From contig CAKKRN010000206.1 of the NCBI GenBank assembly GCA_919902745.1, positions 1 through 9,096 on the forward strand: a DNA stretch of 9,096 bases. The letters run 5' to 3'. Both the position numbers and the translations under genes were made by a program. The notes below the pieces were generated by a model. The model made no database searches. It was not told the DNA's origin and saw nothing but the letters and a program-made list of their open reading frames with translations. The DNA is from Syntrophaceae bacterium (GTDB lineage: Bacteria; Desulfobacterota; Syntrophia; Syntrophales; UBA5619). Below, piece after piece: positions 1-6,482 of this stretch (the stretch's first letter is position 1; every line of letters starts with the position of its first letter).

Positions 1-24
1 GATAAAAATAGGGGCTCTGTCCCC
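1..24 (-). terminator. Possible weak rho-independent terminator after rnd
   Basis: On the minus strand, two bases past the rnd stop codon, GGGG and CCCC arms (11-14 and 21-24) enclose a six-base loop and are followed by the T-rich run TATTTTTATC. The stem is only 4 bp, so termination would be inefficient. The element touches the window edge, so it could also be part of a longer repeat that is not visible. Confidence 0.35.
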
Positions 25-26
25 AT

Positions 27-884
27 TTATTCTGTAAGGAGATTCAGGATTTCCGGGCCGAAGCGGTTTGCACCCTCGGCGGAGAGGAGGCCGGGGCCGG
101 CGATCTTCTGAAGGGATGCGTTCTCCAGCCGCGCCAGACCGATGAGCTGTGAATCGGAGAGGAGCATAAAACAGGCGCGGTTGATCTCCTCCGCCTTCCC
201 GAACCGCCAGCGGTACAGCAGGCGGAGCCGCTCCTTCTGCACGGAGGTCAGTTGCGCGTATCTGGCGATGTTCCGGTGAGCCGACCGGTCGAGAACCCTC
301 GGCCGCCAGACAACCGCGGTCATTCCGACGAAGAGGCGCTTTGCCTCCTTTTCCAATCCCTTTTCATGCAGTTCCGCGTCCAGTTTCCGGTAAAGGTCGG
401 TCAGGTGGGCCGTGTCGAGGGCTGCGTAGTCGAGCTGTTCCTCGGAGAGGGGCCGGAGATCCCACCGGGAGCGCTGCATCTTCTTCTCCAGCGTGACGCC
501 GAGGTGGGTCTCGAGCAGCGTGGAGAGGGAGAGCAGCCGGAATCCGAGAAGCGACGCGGCGCGGTGCGTGTCGAAGATGTTCCGGAAGCCGAAGGCGTAG
601 TCCCGCTTCAGGATCCGGATGTCGTTGTCGCCGGCGTGGAAGATCTTGAGGATTTCCGGATCGATCAGGACGTCGCCGAGAAAGGAGAGGTCCAGGCCCG
701 CCGCCAGCGGATCGATCAGCCATGTCCTCTCTTCCGTCTGGATCTGGAGGAGGCAGAGTTTCTCCCGGAAGTAGCGGAAGGAGTCGTACTCGGTATCGAA
801 CGCGATGACCGGCGCGGCGCGGATCGACTTTTCGGCCTTGGCGAGTTTTGCGGGCGTATCGACGAAGGTCCAGCGGTTTTTCAT
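27..884 (-). CDS. rnd: Ribonuclease D-like 3'-5' exonuclease (DEDDy family) with one HRDC domain
   Basis: This 285-aa cytoplasmic protein is an RNase D-type 3'-5' exoribonuclease; the family trims tRNA precursors and other structured RNAs using two metal ions. The DEDDy residues can be read directly: D30 and E32 in AFDTEYDS, D88 in HAGDNDIR, and Y153 with D157 in the YAALD motif. Residues about 22-175 are the exonuclease domain and about 205-285 look like a single HRDC nucleic-acid-binding domain. E. coli RNase D is longer (about 375 aa) and carries two HRDC units, so this is the compact form. The start is ATG at 884, with AGGA about nine bases upstream. It lies downstream of bioN on the same strand after a 160-bp gap and is probably transcribed separately or by read-through. 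The family assignment is secure; substrate specificity is inferred. Confidence 0.93.
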   Translation of the reverse strand: MKNRWTFVDTPAKLAKAEKSIRAAPVIAFDTEYDSFRYFREKLCLLQIQTEERTWLIDPLAAGLDLSFLGDVLIDPEILKIFHAGDNDIRILKRDYAFGFRNIFDTHRAASLLGFRLLSLSTLLETHLGVTLEKKMQRSRWDLRPLSEEQLDYAALDTAHLTDLYRKLDAELHEKGLEKEAKRLFVGMTAVVWRPRVLDRSAHRNIARYAQLTSVQKERLRLLYRWRFGKAEEINRACFMLLSDSQLIGLARLENASLQKIAGPGLLSAEGANRFGPEILNLLTE

Positions 885-949
885 CGGATTATCCTTTTTC
901 CCCTCTCCCCGGACGGGAGCCTCTTTTCGTTTTCATCCACGGCCCCCGC

Positions 950-978
950 GCCGAGGGGCATGGCGGATTCCCCTCGGC
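950..978. repeat. Perfect 9-bp inverted repeat in the bioN-rnd intergenic region
   Basis: GCCGAGGGG (950-958) and CCCCTCGGC (970-978) are perfect inverted arms around an 11-base loop. There is no T-tract on either strand, so it is not a canonical terminator. The rest of the gap (885-1043) is rich in CCCTCTCCCC and CCCTCCCG motifs; two imperfect copies of ATATCCCTCCCG (about 993 and 1024) point to a decayed dispersed intergenic repeat. It could act as a transcript-processing or stabilising hairpin between bioN and rnd. Confidence 0.5.
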
Positions 979-989
979 TTGGCCTCCTG

Positions 990-1018
990 TCCATATCCCT
1001 CCCGCCGGGGAAAGGCAA
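990..1018 (-). promoter_or_regulatory. Very weak candidate promoter for rnd
   Basis: Reading the minus strand, TTGCCT (1013-1018) and TATGGA (990-995) are 17 bp apart, giving sigma70-like spacing but a poor -10 match. It would start transcription about 100 bases before the rnd ATG. It sits in repeat-like sequence, so chance is a real possibility. Confidence 0.2.
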
Positions 1019-1043
1019 GGGTGATATTTCCCTCCCGTCGGGA

Positions 1044-1838
1044 TTATGATGCCGTCATCCTCAACACCGTCGTTGCCAACATCAAGATTCCGATGACGGC
1101 GAAGGCGCCCAGATCATGTCCGGAAAAGACCAGTTCGCGGAGTGTGGTCCTGGGGCCGCGCCGGTATCCCCTTGCCTCCATCGCGACGGCGAGTTCGTCG
1201 GCGCGGCGGAAGGCGGACAGCAGCAGCGGAACGGCGAGCGCGGCAACGGCGCGGGTCCGCAGCGCAAGGCTTCCCGTCGTGAAATCCGCGCCCCGCGCCA
1301 TCTGCGCCATCCGGAGCCGGTCGTACTCCTCCAGCAGCATCGGCATGAAACGGAGCGCCATCGCGATCATCACGGCGAGATCCTGCGCCGGGATCCCGAT
1401 CCTGGAGAGCGGCCGGAGCAGTCGTTCGATCCCCCCGACGAGTTCGGAAGGCGATGTCGTCAGCGTCAGAACGGCGGCAGCCAGGATGAGACCCGCGAAC
1501 TGCCAGGTGACGTAAATCCCCCGGAGAAGCCCCTCCCGCGTGACCTGCACCGGCAGCGGGGCGAGCGACAGGAGCGGCTGCCCTTCGGTGAAGAAGAGAT
1601 GAACGAGAAAGATCATCGCCATGAAAACCGCCACGGGCCGGAGCGCCCCCGCCGTCTGGGCGGGCGTCATGCGCGCCGCACCCGCGACCGCGGCGAGAAA
1701 GGCGCTGATCAGCGCGATCTCCACCGGCGTCGCCGCGAAGATGAGGAGGCTGAGCGCAACGACGGAGAGGATTTTCACCCGCGGGTCAAGGCGGTGGACG
1801 ATCGTGTCGCCCGGCAGGTACTGTCCCAGACGGATCAT
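1044..1838 (-). CDS. bioN: ECF transporter transmembrane (T) component, biotin uptake
   Basis: This 264-aa integral membrane protein is the T component (EcfT/CbiQ/BioN family) of an energy-coupling-factor importer. It transmits ATP-driven movement of the ATPase to the substrate-binding S component. Hydrophobic segments lie at about residues 23-55, 66-83, 108-128 and 243-260. The two Ala-Arg-Gly coupling signatures of the family are both present: AQMARG at 178-183 and AMEARG at 219-224. The ATG at 1838 overlaps the bioM stop codon in an ATGA, so translation is coupled to bioM. It is the last gene of bioY-bioM-bioN; a dedicated T and ATPase next to an S component make this a group I (dedicated) ECF system. 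Substrate is inferred from bioY. The identity of the family is clear. Confidence 0.93.
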   Translation of the reverse strand: MIRLGQYLPGDTIVHRLDPRVKILSVVALSLLIFAATPVEIALISAFLAAVAGAARMTPAQTAGALRPVAVFMAMIFLVHLFFTEGQPLLSLAPLPVQVTREGLLRGIYVTWQFAGLILAAAVLTLTTSPSELVGGIERLLRPLSRIGIPAQDLAVMIAMALRFMPMLLEEYDRLRMAQMARGADFTTGSLALRTRAVAALAVPLLLSAFRRADELAVAMEARGYRRGPRTTLRELVFSGHDLGAFAVIGILMLATTVLRMTAS

Positions 1839-2569
1839 CTCCCGCCCCCTTCCGGAAGAGCGTCGAGACCGATAGCGGTCAGGCGTTCGACCTGACCGAA
1901 GACCTCCGCCGGCGTTCCGATCCGAAGCACCTGCCCGCGGTCCATCACCACGACCCGGTCCGCCTCCGCGACGTCCCGCATCTCATGGGCGATGTGGATG
2001 ATCGCCATTCCCTCCCGGTTGAGCCTCCGGATGATCGAAAGGACGCGCTGTTTCCCAGCCGGATCGAGATAGGCCGTCGGTTCGTCGAAGGCAATGTAGC
2101 TTGGGTTCATCGCGACCACGCCGGCGATCGAGAGGAGACGCTTCTCCCCGCCCGAGAGGGTGTGGGGCGCCCGTTTCTCGAGACCCTTCATCCCGACCAT
2201 CGCCAGGCACGCATCGACGCGGCGCCGGATCTCCGCGGAGGGGAGGGCGAGGTTTTCCGGCCCGAAGGCGACGTCCTCCTCCACCGTCATCCCCACGATC
2301 TGGCTCTCCGGGTTCTGGAAAACCATCCCGACCCGCCGCCGGATCTCCCGGACGGAAGAGGCGTCGGTCGTCATCATTCCGTCCACGCAGACCGTACCGG
2401 CGGCGGGGAACAGGAGGGCGTTCAGGTGCTTGATGAGCGTCGTCTTGCCGGAGCCGTTCGGGCCGATCAGCGCCGTGTGGACGCCTTCGGGGATCTCGAG
2501 ACTGACCCCCCGGAGGCAGTCCGGCGCCCCGACGTCGTAGCGGTAGATCAGATTTTCGACACGGATCAT
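1835..2569 (-). CDS. bioM: ECF transporter ATP-binding component, biotin uptake
   Basis: This 244-aa cytoplasmic ABC ATPase (EcfA/CbiO/BioM family) powers biotin import with the BioN scaffold and BioY binder. Walker A GPNGSGKT is at 36-43, the Q-loop at Q85 in FQNPESQ, the ABC signature LSGGEKR at 138-144, Walker B YIAFDEPT at 158-165 (D162, E163), and the H-loop histidine at H195. The FGPENL segment near 102-107 is typical of ECF ATPases. The open frame extends upstream to 2764, but that N-terminal part lies inside bioY and is Pro/Arg-rich shadow sequence; the start chosen (ATG at 2569) begins the canonical MIRVENL fold and overlaps the bioY stop as ATGA. There is one ATPase gene, so it would act as a homodimer. 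Confidence 0.95.
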   Translation of the reverse strand: MIRVENLIYRYDVGAPDCLRGVSLEIPEGVHTALIGPNGSGKTTLIKHLNALLFPAAGTVCVDGMMTTDASSVREIRRRVGMVFQNPESQIVGMTVEEDVAFGPENLALPSAEIRRRVDACLAMVGMKGLEKRAPHTLSGGEKRLLSIAGVVAMNPSYIAFDEPTAYLDPAGKQRVLSIIRRLNREGMAIIHIAHEMRDVAEADRVVVMDRGQVLRIGTPAEVFGQVERLTAIGLDALPEGGGR

Positions 2570-3111
2570 GGGAGCTTCCCGCCGAGACGGTCCCGGAGCT
2601 TGAGCGCGATCCAGGCCGTGAGGACGATCTTGATTCCGTCGCCCGGGAGGAACGGGAGGACGCCGACGGCCAGCGCCTTCACCGGGGCCAGACGGGCGAC
2701 CAGAGAGAGCTGGAGAACCCCCAGCGCGTAGAGGACCGCCGTTCCCGCGACGAGCGAAAGGCATAACCAGGCGAAGCCGGGACGCGCCTTCACCGCGGCG
2801 AGTTTGCCGATCACGAAGGCGGCGGCGACAAATCCGATCAGGTAGCCGCCCGTCGGTCCGAAGAGGACACCGAGGCCCGCCTTGCCGCCGGCAAAGACCG
2901 GCAGGCCGATGATGCCGAGCAGGAGGTAGACCACCTGGCTGAGCGCCCCGAGACGTCCCCCGAGGAGCGTTCCGGCCAGGCCGAGAAACAGGGTCTGGAG
3001 CGTGATCGGCACCGGTGCGAGCGGGATGATGATGTAGGCCCCCACGGCGGTCAGCGCCCCGAAGAGGGATGCGTAGACCATGCCGCGGAGGGAGGTCTGT
3101 TCGGTGTCCAT
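2566..3111 (-). CDS. bioY: Biotin transporter S component BioY
   Basis: This 181-aa membrane protein is the substrate-binding S component that captures biotin for the BioMN energy-coupling module. Family hallmarks are all visible: MVYASLFGALTAVGAYI near the N-terminus, PVPITLQTL at 34-42, GLPVFAGG at 69-76, GPTGGYLIGF at 85-94 and PFLPGDGIK at 153-161. About six hydrophobic helices are expected and seen. An upstream in-frame ATG at 3159 would add 16 polar residues (beginning MSRHGRTRNG), but ATG at 3111 gives the usual BioY N-terminus; a modest AAAGG lies 14 bases before it. The stop overlaps the bioM start. Biotin biosynthesis genes are not in the window, so this is a salvage system here. 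Identity is near certain; the start is likely. Confidence 0.94.
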   Translation of the reverse strand: MDTEQTSLRGMVYASLFGALTAVGAYIIIPLAPVPITLQTLFLGLAGTLLGGRLGALSQVVYLLLGIIGLPVFAGGKAGLGVLFGPTGGYLIGFVAAAFVIGKLAAVKARPGFAWLCLSLVAGTAVLYALGVLQLSLVARLAPVKALAVGVLPFLPGDGIKIVLTAWIALKLRDRLGGKLP

Positions 3112-3197
3112 TGAATTTCGATCGGCCTTTCCATTGCGGGTTCGCCCATGCCGGGACACGTATCCCGTTTTGGCGCAGCCCGGTTCATTCTGACGGG

Positions 3198-3226
3198 AAC
3201 ATACTTCGATCCGGCCGGATTTTCAA
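3198..3226 (-). promoter_or_regulatory. Putative promoter of the bioYMN operon with a palindromic spacer
   Basis: On the minus strand, TTGAAA (3221-3226) and TATGTT (3198-3203) are separated by exactly 17 bp, giving sigma70 geometry, with expected initiation about 80 bases before the bioY ATG. The spacer contains a perfect 12-bp palindrome, ATCCGGCCGGAT (3209-3220), a possible operator. No clear BirA-type (TTGTAAAC-like) or BioR-type (TTATnnATAA-like) box was seen. The promoter starts just past the stop codon of the metallopeptidase gene, which separates the bio operon from the restriction locus. Confidence 0.45.
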
Positions 3227-3229
3227 CCT

Positions 3230-3586
3230 TTAATCACGGGCATTCCGGTTTCCATACGGCCGGAACGATGGTTTGTCTTGTGCGATTCGTTTCAGTTCCG
3301 TTTCGATCAGTTCATACTCGCCCAGGTGCGTGCGCATGAGGCTCTTCCAGAGCTTTCCGTGGTTGGGCACCCGGAAATGGAGGAGTTCATGGACGATCAC
3401 GTAGTCCTGGAGATGGGGGGACATCCTGGTCAATGCCTCGTCGAACGTCAGGCGGCCGGAGGTGGAACAGGAGGCCCACTTGGTCCTCATCGGCCGCACC
3501 GTTGCGGAATGGATCGGGACATCCAGCTTGGCGGCCCATTCCATTATGCGGCTCTTCAGCGCCTCCTTTCCGGTCAAGGTCTTCAT
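3230..3586 (-). CDS. Short YgjP/DUF45-type (M48-like) zinc metallopeptidase linked to a type I RM locus
   Basis: This 118-aa protein carries the zinc-metallopeptidase signature HELLH at 66-70 with a third likely ligand H76 in the NHGKLW segment at 75-80, as in the YgjP-like/DUF45 (often named M48 or WLM/SprT-like) family. The RPMRTKWASC segment at 31-40 is the conserved motif that precedes the active site in these proteins. It is about half the length of stand-alone YgjP proteins and lacks their N-terminal beta-rich half; from memory, short forms of this kind occur directly downstream of hsdR in type I restriction loci. Its ATG at 3586 follows the hsdR stop (3588-3590) by one base, so it would be translated by coupling with the hsdR tail. 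Unlike its hsd neighbours it shows no frame break. The substrate and role are unknown. Confidence 0.8.
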   Translation of the reverse strand: MKTLTGKEALKSRIMEWAAKLDVPIHSATVRPMRTKWASCSTSGRLTFDEALTRMSPHLQDYVIVHELLHFRVPNHGKLWKSLMRTHLGEYELIETELKRIAQDKPSFRPYGNRNARD

Positions 3587-3587
3587 C

Positions 3588-4747
3588 TCAGCCCCGCCTT
3601 TCCCTTAGCAGGAGCGTGAAGAGCGACTCCACGGCGGCGGTCACCTTATCCAGGTTGTCCTCCTCGGCACAGATGGCGAAGGTTACCGCTTTGCGCTTGC
3701 TCGCGCAGTTCCGCCTCGCTGCGTTTCCAGTTCGAAAATCGCACAAACGCCTCGCGGTCCACGGCGACGAGGAAGGCCTTGTAGCCAAGCGGTTCGACGT
3801 TCTGACGGAAATGGTCCGCCACGAACCGGGCGACCTCCGGAACACGCTCCTTCCCCTTGAGAAAATTCTTCAGATTCACCGCCCGGTCGAGAATCTTGTT
3901 CAACTCCTCGATGAGGATGTAGATGTTCCGCCGTCTGGTGCTGGCGGAGGATGATCTTCTGGAGTTCCTCCTCCTTTTTCGCAAAGAGGATGAAGTCCTT
4001 CAGAAACCGGAGCAACTGGGGGACGGCGCAAAATCCCTTTACCTTCGCCTCCAGGTTGCCCACCTCCTCGTGTTTCCAGTTGAAGAGGTTTCGCCGCGCC
4101 AGGTTCCACGTCACGCCGTAGGCAAAACCGATCGCCTCCGTGGCGGTGAAGAGCATCTGGGGGATCATCTCTTCGGGCGTCTCGGCGTGGTAGCGGCGGA
4201 TCTGGTCCACGCCGAGGGCGATCGCCTCGTCCTTGCTCGCGTTCTTGCACTCGATCACGAGGACCGGGATGCCGTTGATCAGGAAGACCACGTCCTCACG
4301 TGTCCCGTGACGGCCGTTGTGGACGTAAAACTCCTCCGTCACTTCGTAGACGTTTTGCCACGCCTCGCGCGGCCGGGCGAGATCGCCATAGTCGATGAGC
4401 GTCAGATCGAGTTCGCGGTTCTGCTCGGCGCAGAAGAATTTTCCTTGATTGCGCAGGTAGATTAGGAAATCGCGGTTTCCGGCGATGTCGGCGGAGAGCC
4501 GCCGAAACTCGCCCAGCAGCGCCCCCTCGGCCTCCCGGTAGTCCGGGTTGAAGGCGCGCACCCGGTCATGGAGGAGATCGCCGAAAAAGAGGGAGGCGTT
4601 CCTTGCCCGTGCCTCGGGCGTGACGCCATCCAAGTCGAACCCCCGCCGCCTCTCGGCCTCACCCCGCGGCACATAGGTCCACCCGATCTCCTGGGCGTAT
4701 GCCAGGATGCGGGCCTGGACGGTTTTGTGTTCTCCGGGTGTGGGCAT
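3588..4747 (-). pseudogene. hsdR: Degenerate type I restriction endonuclease HsdR (nuclease domain kept, helicase motor lost)
   Basis: In an intact system HsdR is the roughly 1,000-aa motor and nuclease subunit. Here the first 272 residues (ATG at 4747) are a normal HsdR N-terminus: PD-(D/E)xK nuclease with D152, E166 and K168 (VLVIECKNA), the QxxxY motif Q182-Y186, and the family motif IILRQHQT at 265-272. Right after that, near 3931, the frame breaks. The next frame gives an inter-RecA/early RecA2 piece (EELNKILDRAVNLKNF, then EPLGYKAFLVAVDREA), which near 3747 jumps to a C-terminal piece (FSNWKRSEAELRE). A further frameshift near 3690-3700 leads to KAVTFAICAEEDNLDKVTAA and a stop at 3588. 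Walker A, the DEAD box and the other motor motifs are absent. The remaining frame would give a 354-aa protein with a nonsense tail. It cannot translocate or restrict. Assembly error is the main alternative. Confidence 0.87.
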
Positions 4748-4795
4748 AAGCGGATGCCTCTGTCCTGATGTTGGTCTTACTTTAAAAGCGCCGGT

Positions 4796-5188
4796 TCAGG
4801 GTGAGGAGATGAACGTTGCCGTCGCGGCAATCTCCTGCGCGATGATCTTCTGCGCTGGCTTGTCCTTCGGCCAGCCGGTTATATTCGCGTGATTTCTTGG
4901 CTCGGGCGTAGGTGCTATATCCAATTGCTGTCTTCGGATCGATCGAGCTCGAATATCAGCCCGGCCATACAAGGGGAGCGTGCGCTGATGGGCGACATTC
5001 TGTCCGATCCGCCATAATTCGGCCTCGGCCAATCCGAGGTGACGCGTGACGGATAAATCGGGCCAGGGATGTGGGATGAAGGCATCGGGGCGGACCGTCC
5101 GGTCAGCGCGCAGCCATCTGGCGAACAGTATGAAACGGGCCAGCCATTCATCATCGGCTACGGGAGGAGGCGTCGGTTGTTCCGTCAT
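4796..5188 (-). CDS. Conserved protein of unknown function, third gene of the RM-embedded cassette (130 aa)
   Basis: I do not recognise a named domain. The protein is soluble-looking, with an N-terminal amphipathic stretch (DDEWLARFILFARWLRADRT, 12-31), a Pro-rich strand-forming segment with a conserved look (RPDAFIPHPWPDLSVTRH, 33-50), a likely helix at 53-70, and a C-terminal block (HANITGWPKDKPAQKIIAQE, 100-119) before a short tail. No transmembrane segment or catalytic signature is evident. The open frame runs up to 5350, but that extension overlaps the preceding gene; ATG at 5188 overlaps that gene's TGA as ATGA and gives a sensible N-terminus (MTEQPTPPP). It is followed after 48 bp by the broken hsdR. 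Tight coupling to the 164-aa gene indicates joint function; that the function is defence-related is inferred only from location. Confidence 0.8.
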   Translation of the reverse strand: MTEQPTPPPVADDEWLARFILFARWLRADRTVRPDAFIPHPWPDLSVTRHLGLAEAELWRIGQNVAHQRTLPLYGRADIRARSIRRQQLDIAPTPEPRNHANITGWPKDKPAQKIIAQEIAATATFISSP

Positions 5189-5679
5189 GAGGACCCCACT
5201 TGGCGGATGAGATCGAAAATGACCTGCGGTACTTCTCCCCAGTAGGGTTCCGTCCCATAGCGAGTGCTTCGCCTCTGGAGCGCCGCATAATGGAGATCCC
5301 CCTCGGGGCTGACGCTGACCGAGAGGAGGCGTCGGGGGGATCGATACCATTCCAGGGTGATGTGCCCGTCCGGTTCGGCGCCCACGGCAGGCGCCTTCGT
5401 TCCCAGCGGCAAAGCCTTCAGAAAGGAAAGGGCCGTCATGAATGCGTCATACGTTACGGGCAGGGCGCCATACCCATCCCAGTCGGGGGAAGAACATTGA
5501 TTCCAGACATCAAACAACTCGTCGAAGACGCCCTTTGCGTCCAGTCCCAAGGCGTGGGAATTTTGCAGCCTGCTCCACCACCGTTCCGTTTGCTTCGTTA
5601 TATACTGGGCGGTATCGCTGTAAGCGGTTGTCGAGCCTCCAAAAGAAGGCATCGTAACAATCGGTGATTCAAAAATCAT
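5185..5679 (-). CDS. Conserved protein of unknown function, second gene of the RM-embedded cassette (164 aa)
   Basis: I cannot assign a named domain. Visible features are an acidic/aromatic block SPDWDGYGALPVTYDAFMTA (64-83), then a helix, a Gly/Asp turn, and a strand-rich segment GHITLEWYRSPRRLLSVSVS (105-124) with GDLHYAAL (127-134), ending in a helix (PQVIFDLIRQV). It looks like a small compact alpha/beta protein with no signal peptide or membrane segment. The start chosen is ATG at 5679: it overlaps the TGA of the TIGR04255 gene as ATGA and has a strong GGAGGAAA Shine-Dalgarno six bases upstream, whereas the longer ATG at 5739 lies inside that gene. Its own stop overlaps the start of the 130-aa gene. 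I recall proteins of this type next to TIGR04255 genes elsewhere, but cannot check that here. It has no visible toxin or nuclease residues. Confidence 0.82.
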   Translation of the reverse strand: MIFESPIVTMPSFGGSTTAYSDTAQYITKQTERWWSRLQNSHALGLDAKGVFDELFDVWNQCSSPDWDGYGALPVTYDAFMTALSFLKALPLGTKAPAVGAEPDGHITLEWYRSPRRLLSVSVSPEGDLHYAALQRRSTRYGTEPYWGEVPQVIFDLIRQVGSS

Positions 5680-6464
5680 CGCATTTCCTCCAACGCTTTT
5701 GGTGTAATGCTGCCGTAAAAGACCCTGTTTTTCAGCCATCGCATCTCTTCGATCCGCTGCTCCATTACGGCATTTTGCGCCTCAAACGGTGGCGTTGTGG
5801 TAAAGACATCGATATCGAGGATCAAACCCGCCCCCTCTTCCGGCGGCGAATCCTGCGGCGGCTGCATCGTTCTGATCGTATTGATCGCGTAAGGATAACC
5901 GGGAACGTTCAATGTTTCGTGGTGGAAAAACCCCGCAAAGGGCAATTCCAGCCCCATAGGCGTTTTCGGGATGATCTGTAGGTAAGCCTCGATGCGGGAC
6001 CCTTTCGGCAGCAAGATCCGATTGATGAAGCGAAGGCCCAGCCGGTGAATCTCCGCGGGTTGGGCCGCGGCTTGGTGAATCCGCCACAAACGCAGCGCCT
6101 CGTTGCGGAACTGGTTCCAGCTTTGATATGGCTGAAGGCGACTGAAAACAAAACCGTCCCGGTGGAATTGCGCGATGCGGCGTTTATCGCCCGACTGGAG
6201 CTGCAGGCCTTTCCAGCCCATGTCTTGGATGGATTGCTCGGCCGGCTGCCCTTTGTCGATCTTCAGCTCATGCCGTATTTCCCGTTTGGATTGAACAACC
6301 GGATAATCCGGCAGTTCTTTACTGAGCCGCTCCGAAACGGCCGACTCCTCCCAGGGCGCCTCCGCGCGTGCACGGATATCGAGAACCGCCTCTATGATGG
6401 GCGCTCGGGCCAGCAGCGGAAATTTTTCCGTTAAATCGATTTTCAGGTTGGAGGCGGGGCTCAT
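5676..6464 (-). CDS. TIGR04255-family protein, first gene of the RM-embedded cassette (262 aa)
   Basis: This 262-aa protein matches the pattern of the TIGR04255 'sporadically distributed' family of unknown function. Recognisable blocks in order are LARAPIIEAVLDIRA at 18-32, DGFVFSRLQPYQSWNQFR at 103-120 followed by NEALRLW, IHRLGLRFINRILLP at 139-153, a hydrophobic LILDIDVFTTTPP strand at 214-226, and the C-terminal MRWLKNRVFYGSITPKALEE at 241-260. There is no signal peptide, membrane helix or known catalytic triad. ATG at 6464 is preceded by AAGGAAGG at a good distance. It heads an intact run of three genes joined by ATGA overlaps. The family's patchy distribution and its position between hsdS and hsdR fit a mobile, probably defence-associated module; molecular activity is unknown. 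Confidence 0.85.
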   Translation of the reverse strand: MSPASNLKIDLTEKFPLLARAPIIEAVLDIRARAEAPWEESAVSERLSKELPDYPVVQSKREIRHELKIDKGQPAEQSIQDMGWKGLQLQSGDKRRIAQFHRDGFVFSRLQPYQSWNQFRNEALRLWRIHQAAAQPAEIHRLGLRFINRILLPKGSRIEAYLQIIPKTPMGLELPFAGFFHHETLNVPGYPYAINTIRTMQPPQDSPPEEGAGLILDIDVFTTTPPFEAQNAVMEQRIEEMRWLKNRVFYGSITPKALEEMR

Positions 6465-6482
6465 GGCTTACCTTCCTTATCG

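Noticed and set aside
252..1049. Long plus-strand ORF opposite rnd
   Set aside because: It mirrors rnd on the other strand, its translation is low-complexity and Arg/Glu/Pro-rich, and it has no family pattern; it is an antisense shadow of GC-rich coding DNA. The same applies to plus-strand frames at 805-1515, 1116-1895, 1985-2731 and 3923-4465.
2570..2764. N-terminal extension of bioM
   Set aside because: The extra 65 residues overlap bioY in another frame and are Pro/Arg/Gly-rich; the ATGA-coupled start at 2569 begins the canonical ABC fold.
5189..5350. N-terminal extension of the 130-aa cassette protein
   Set aside because: It lies inside the upstream 164-aa gene and looks like shadow sequence; the coupled start at 5188 fits the operon pattern.
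5680..5739. Upstream ATG for the 164-aa cassette protein
   Set aside because: It starts within the TIGR04255 gene; the ATG at 5679 has GGAGGAAA and an ATGA overlap.
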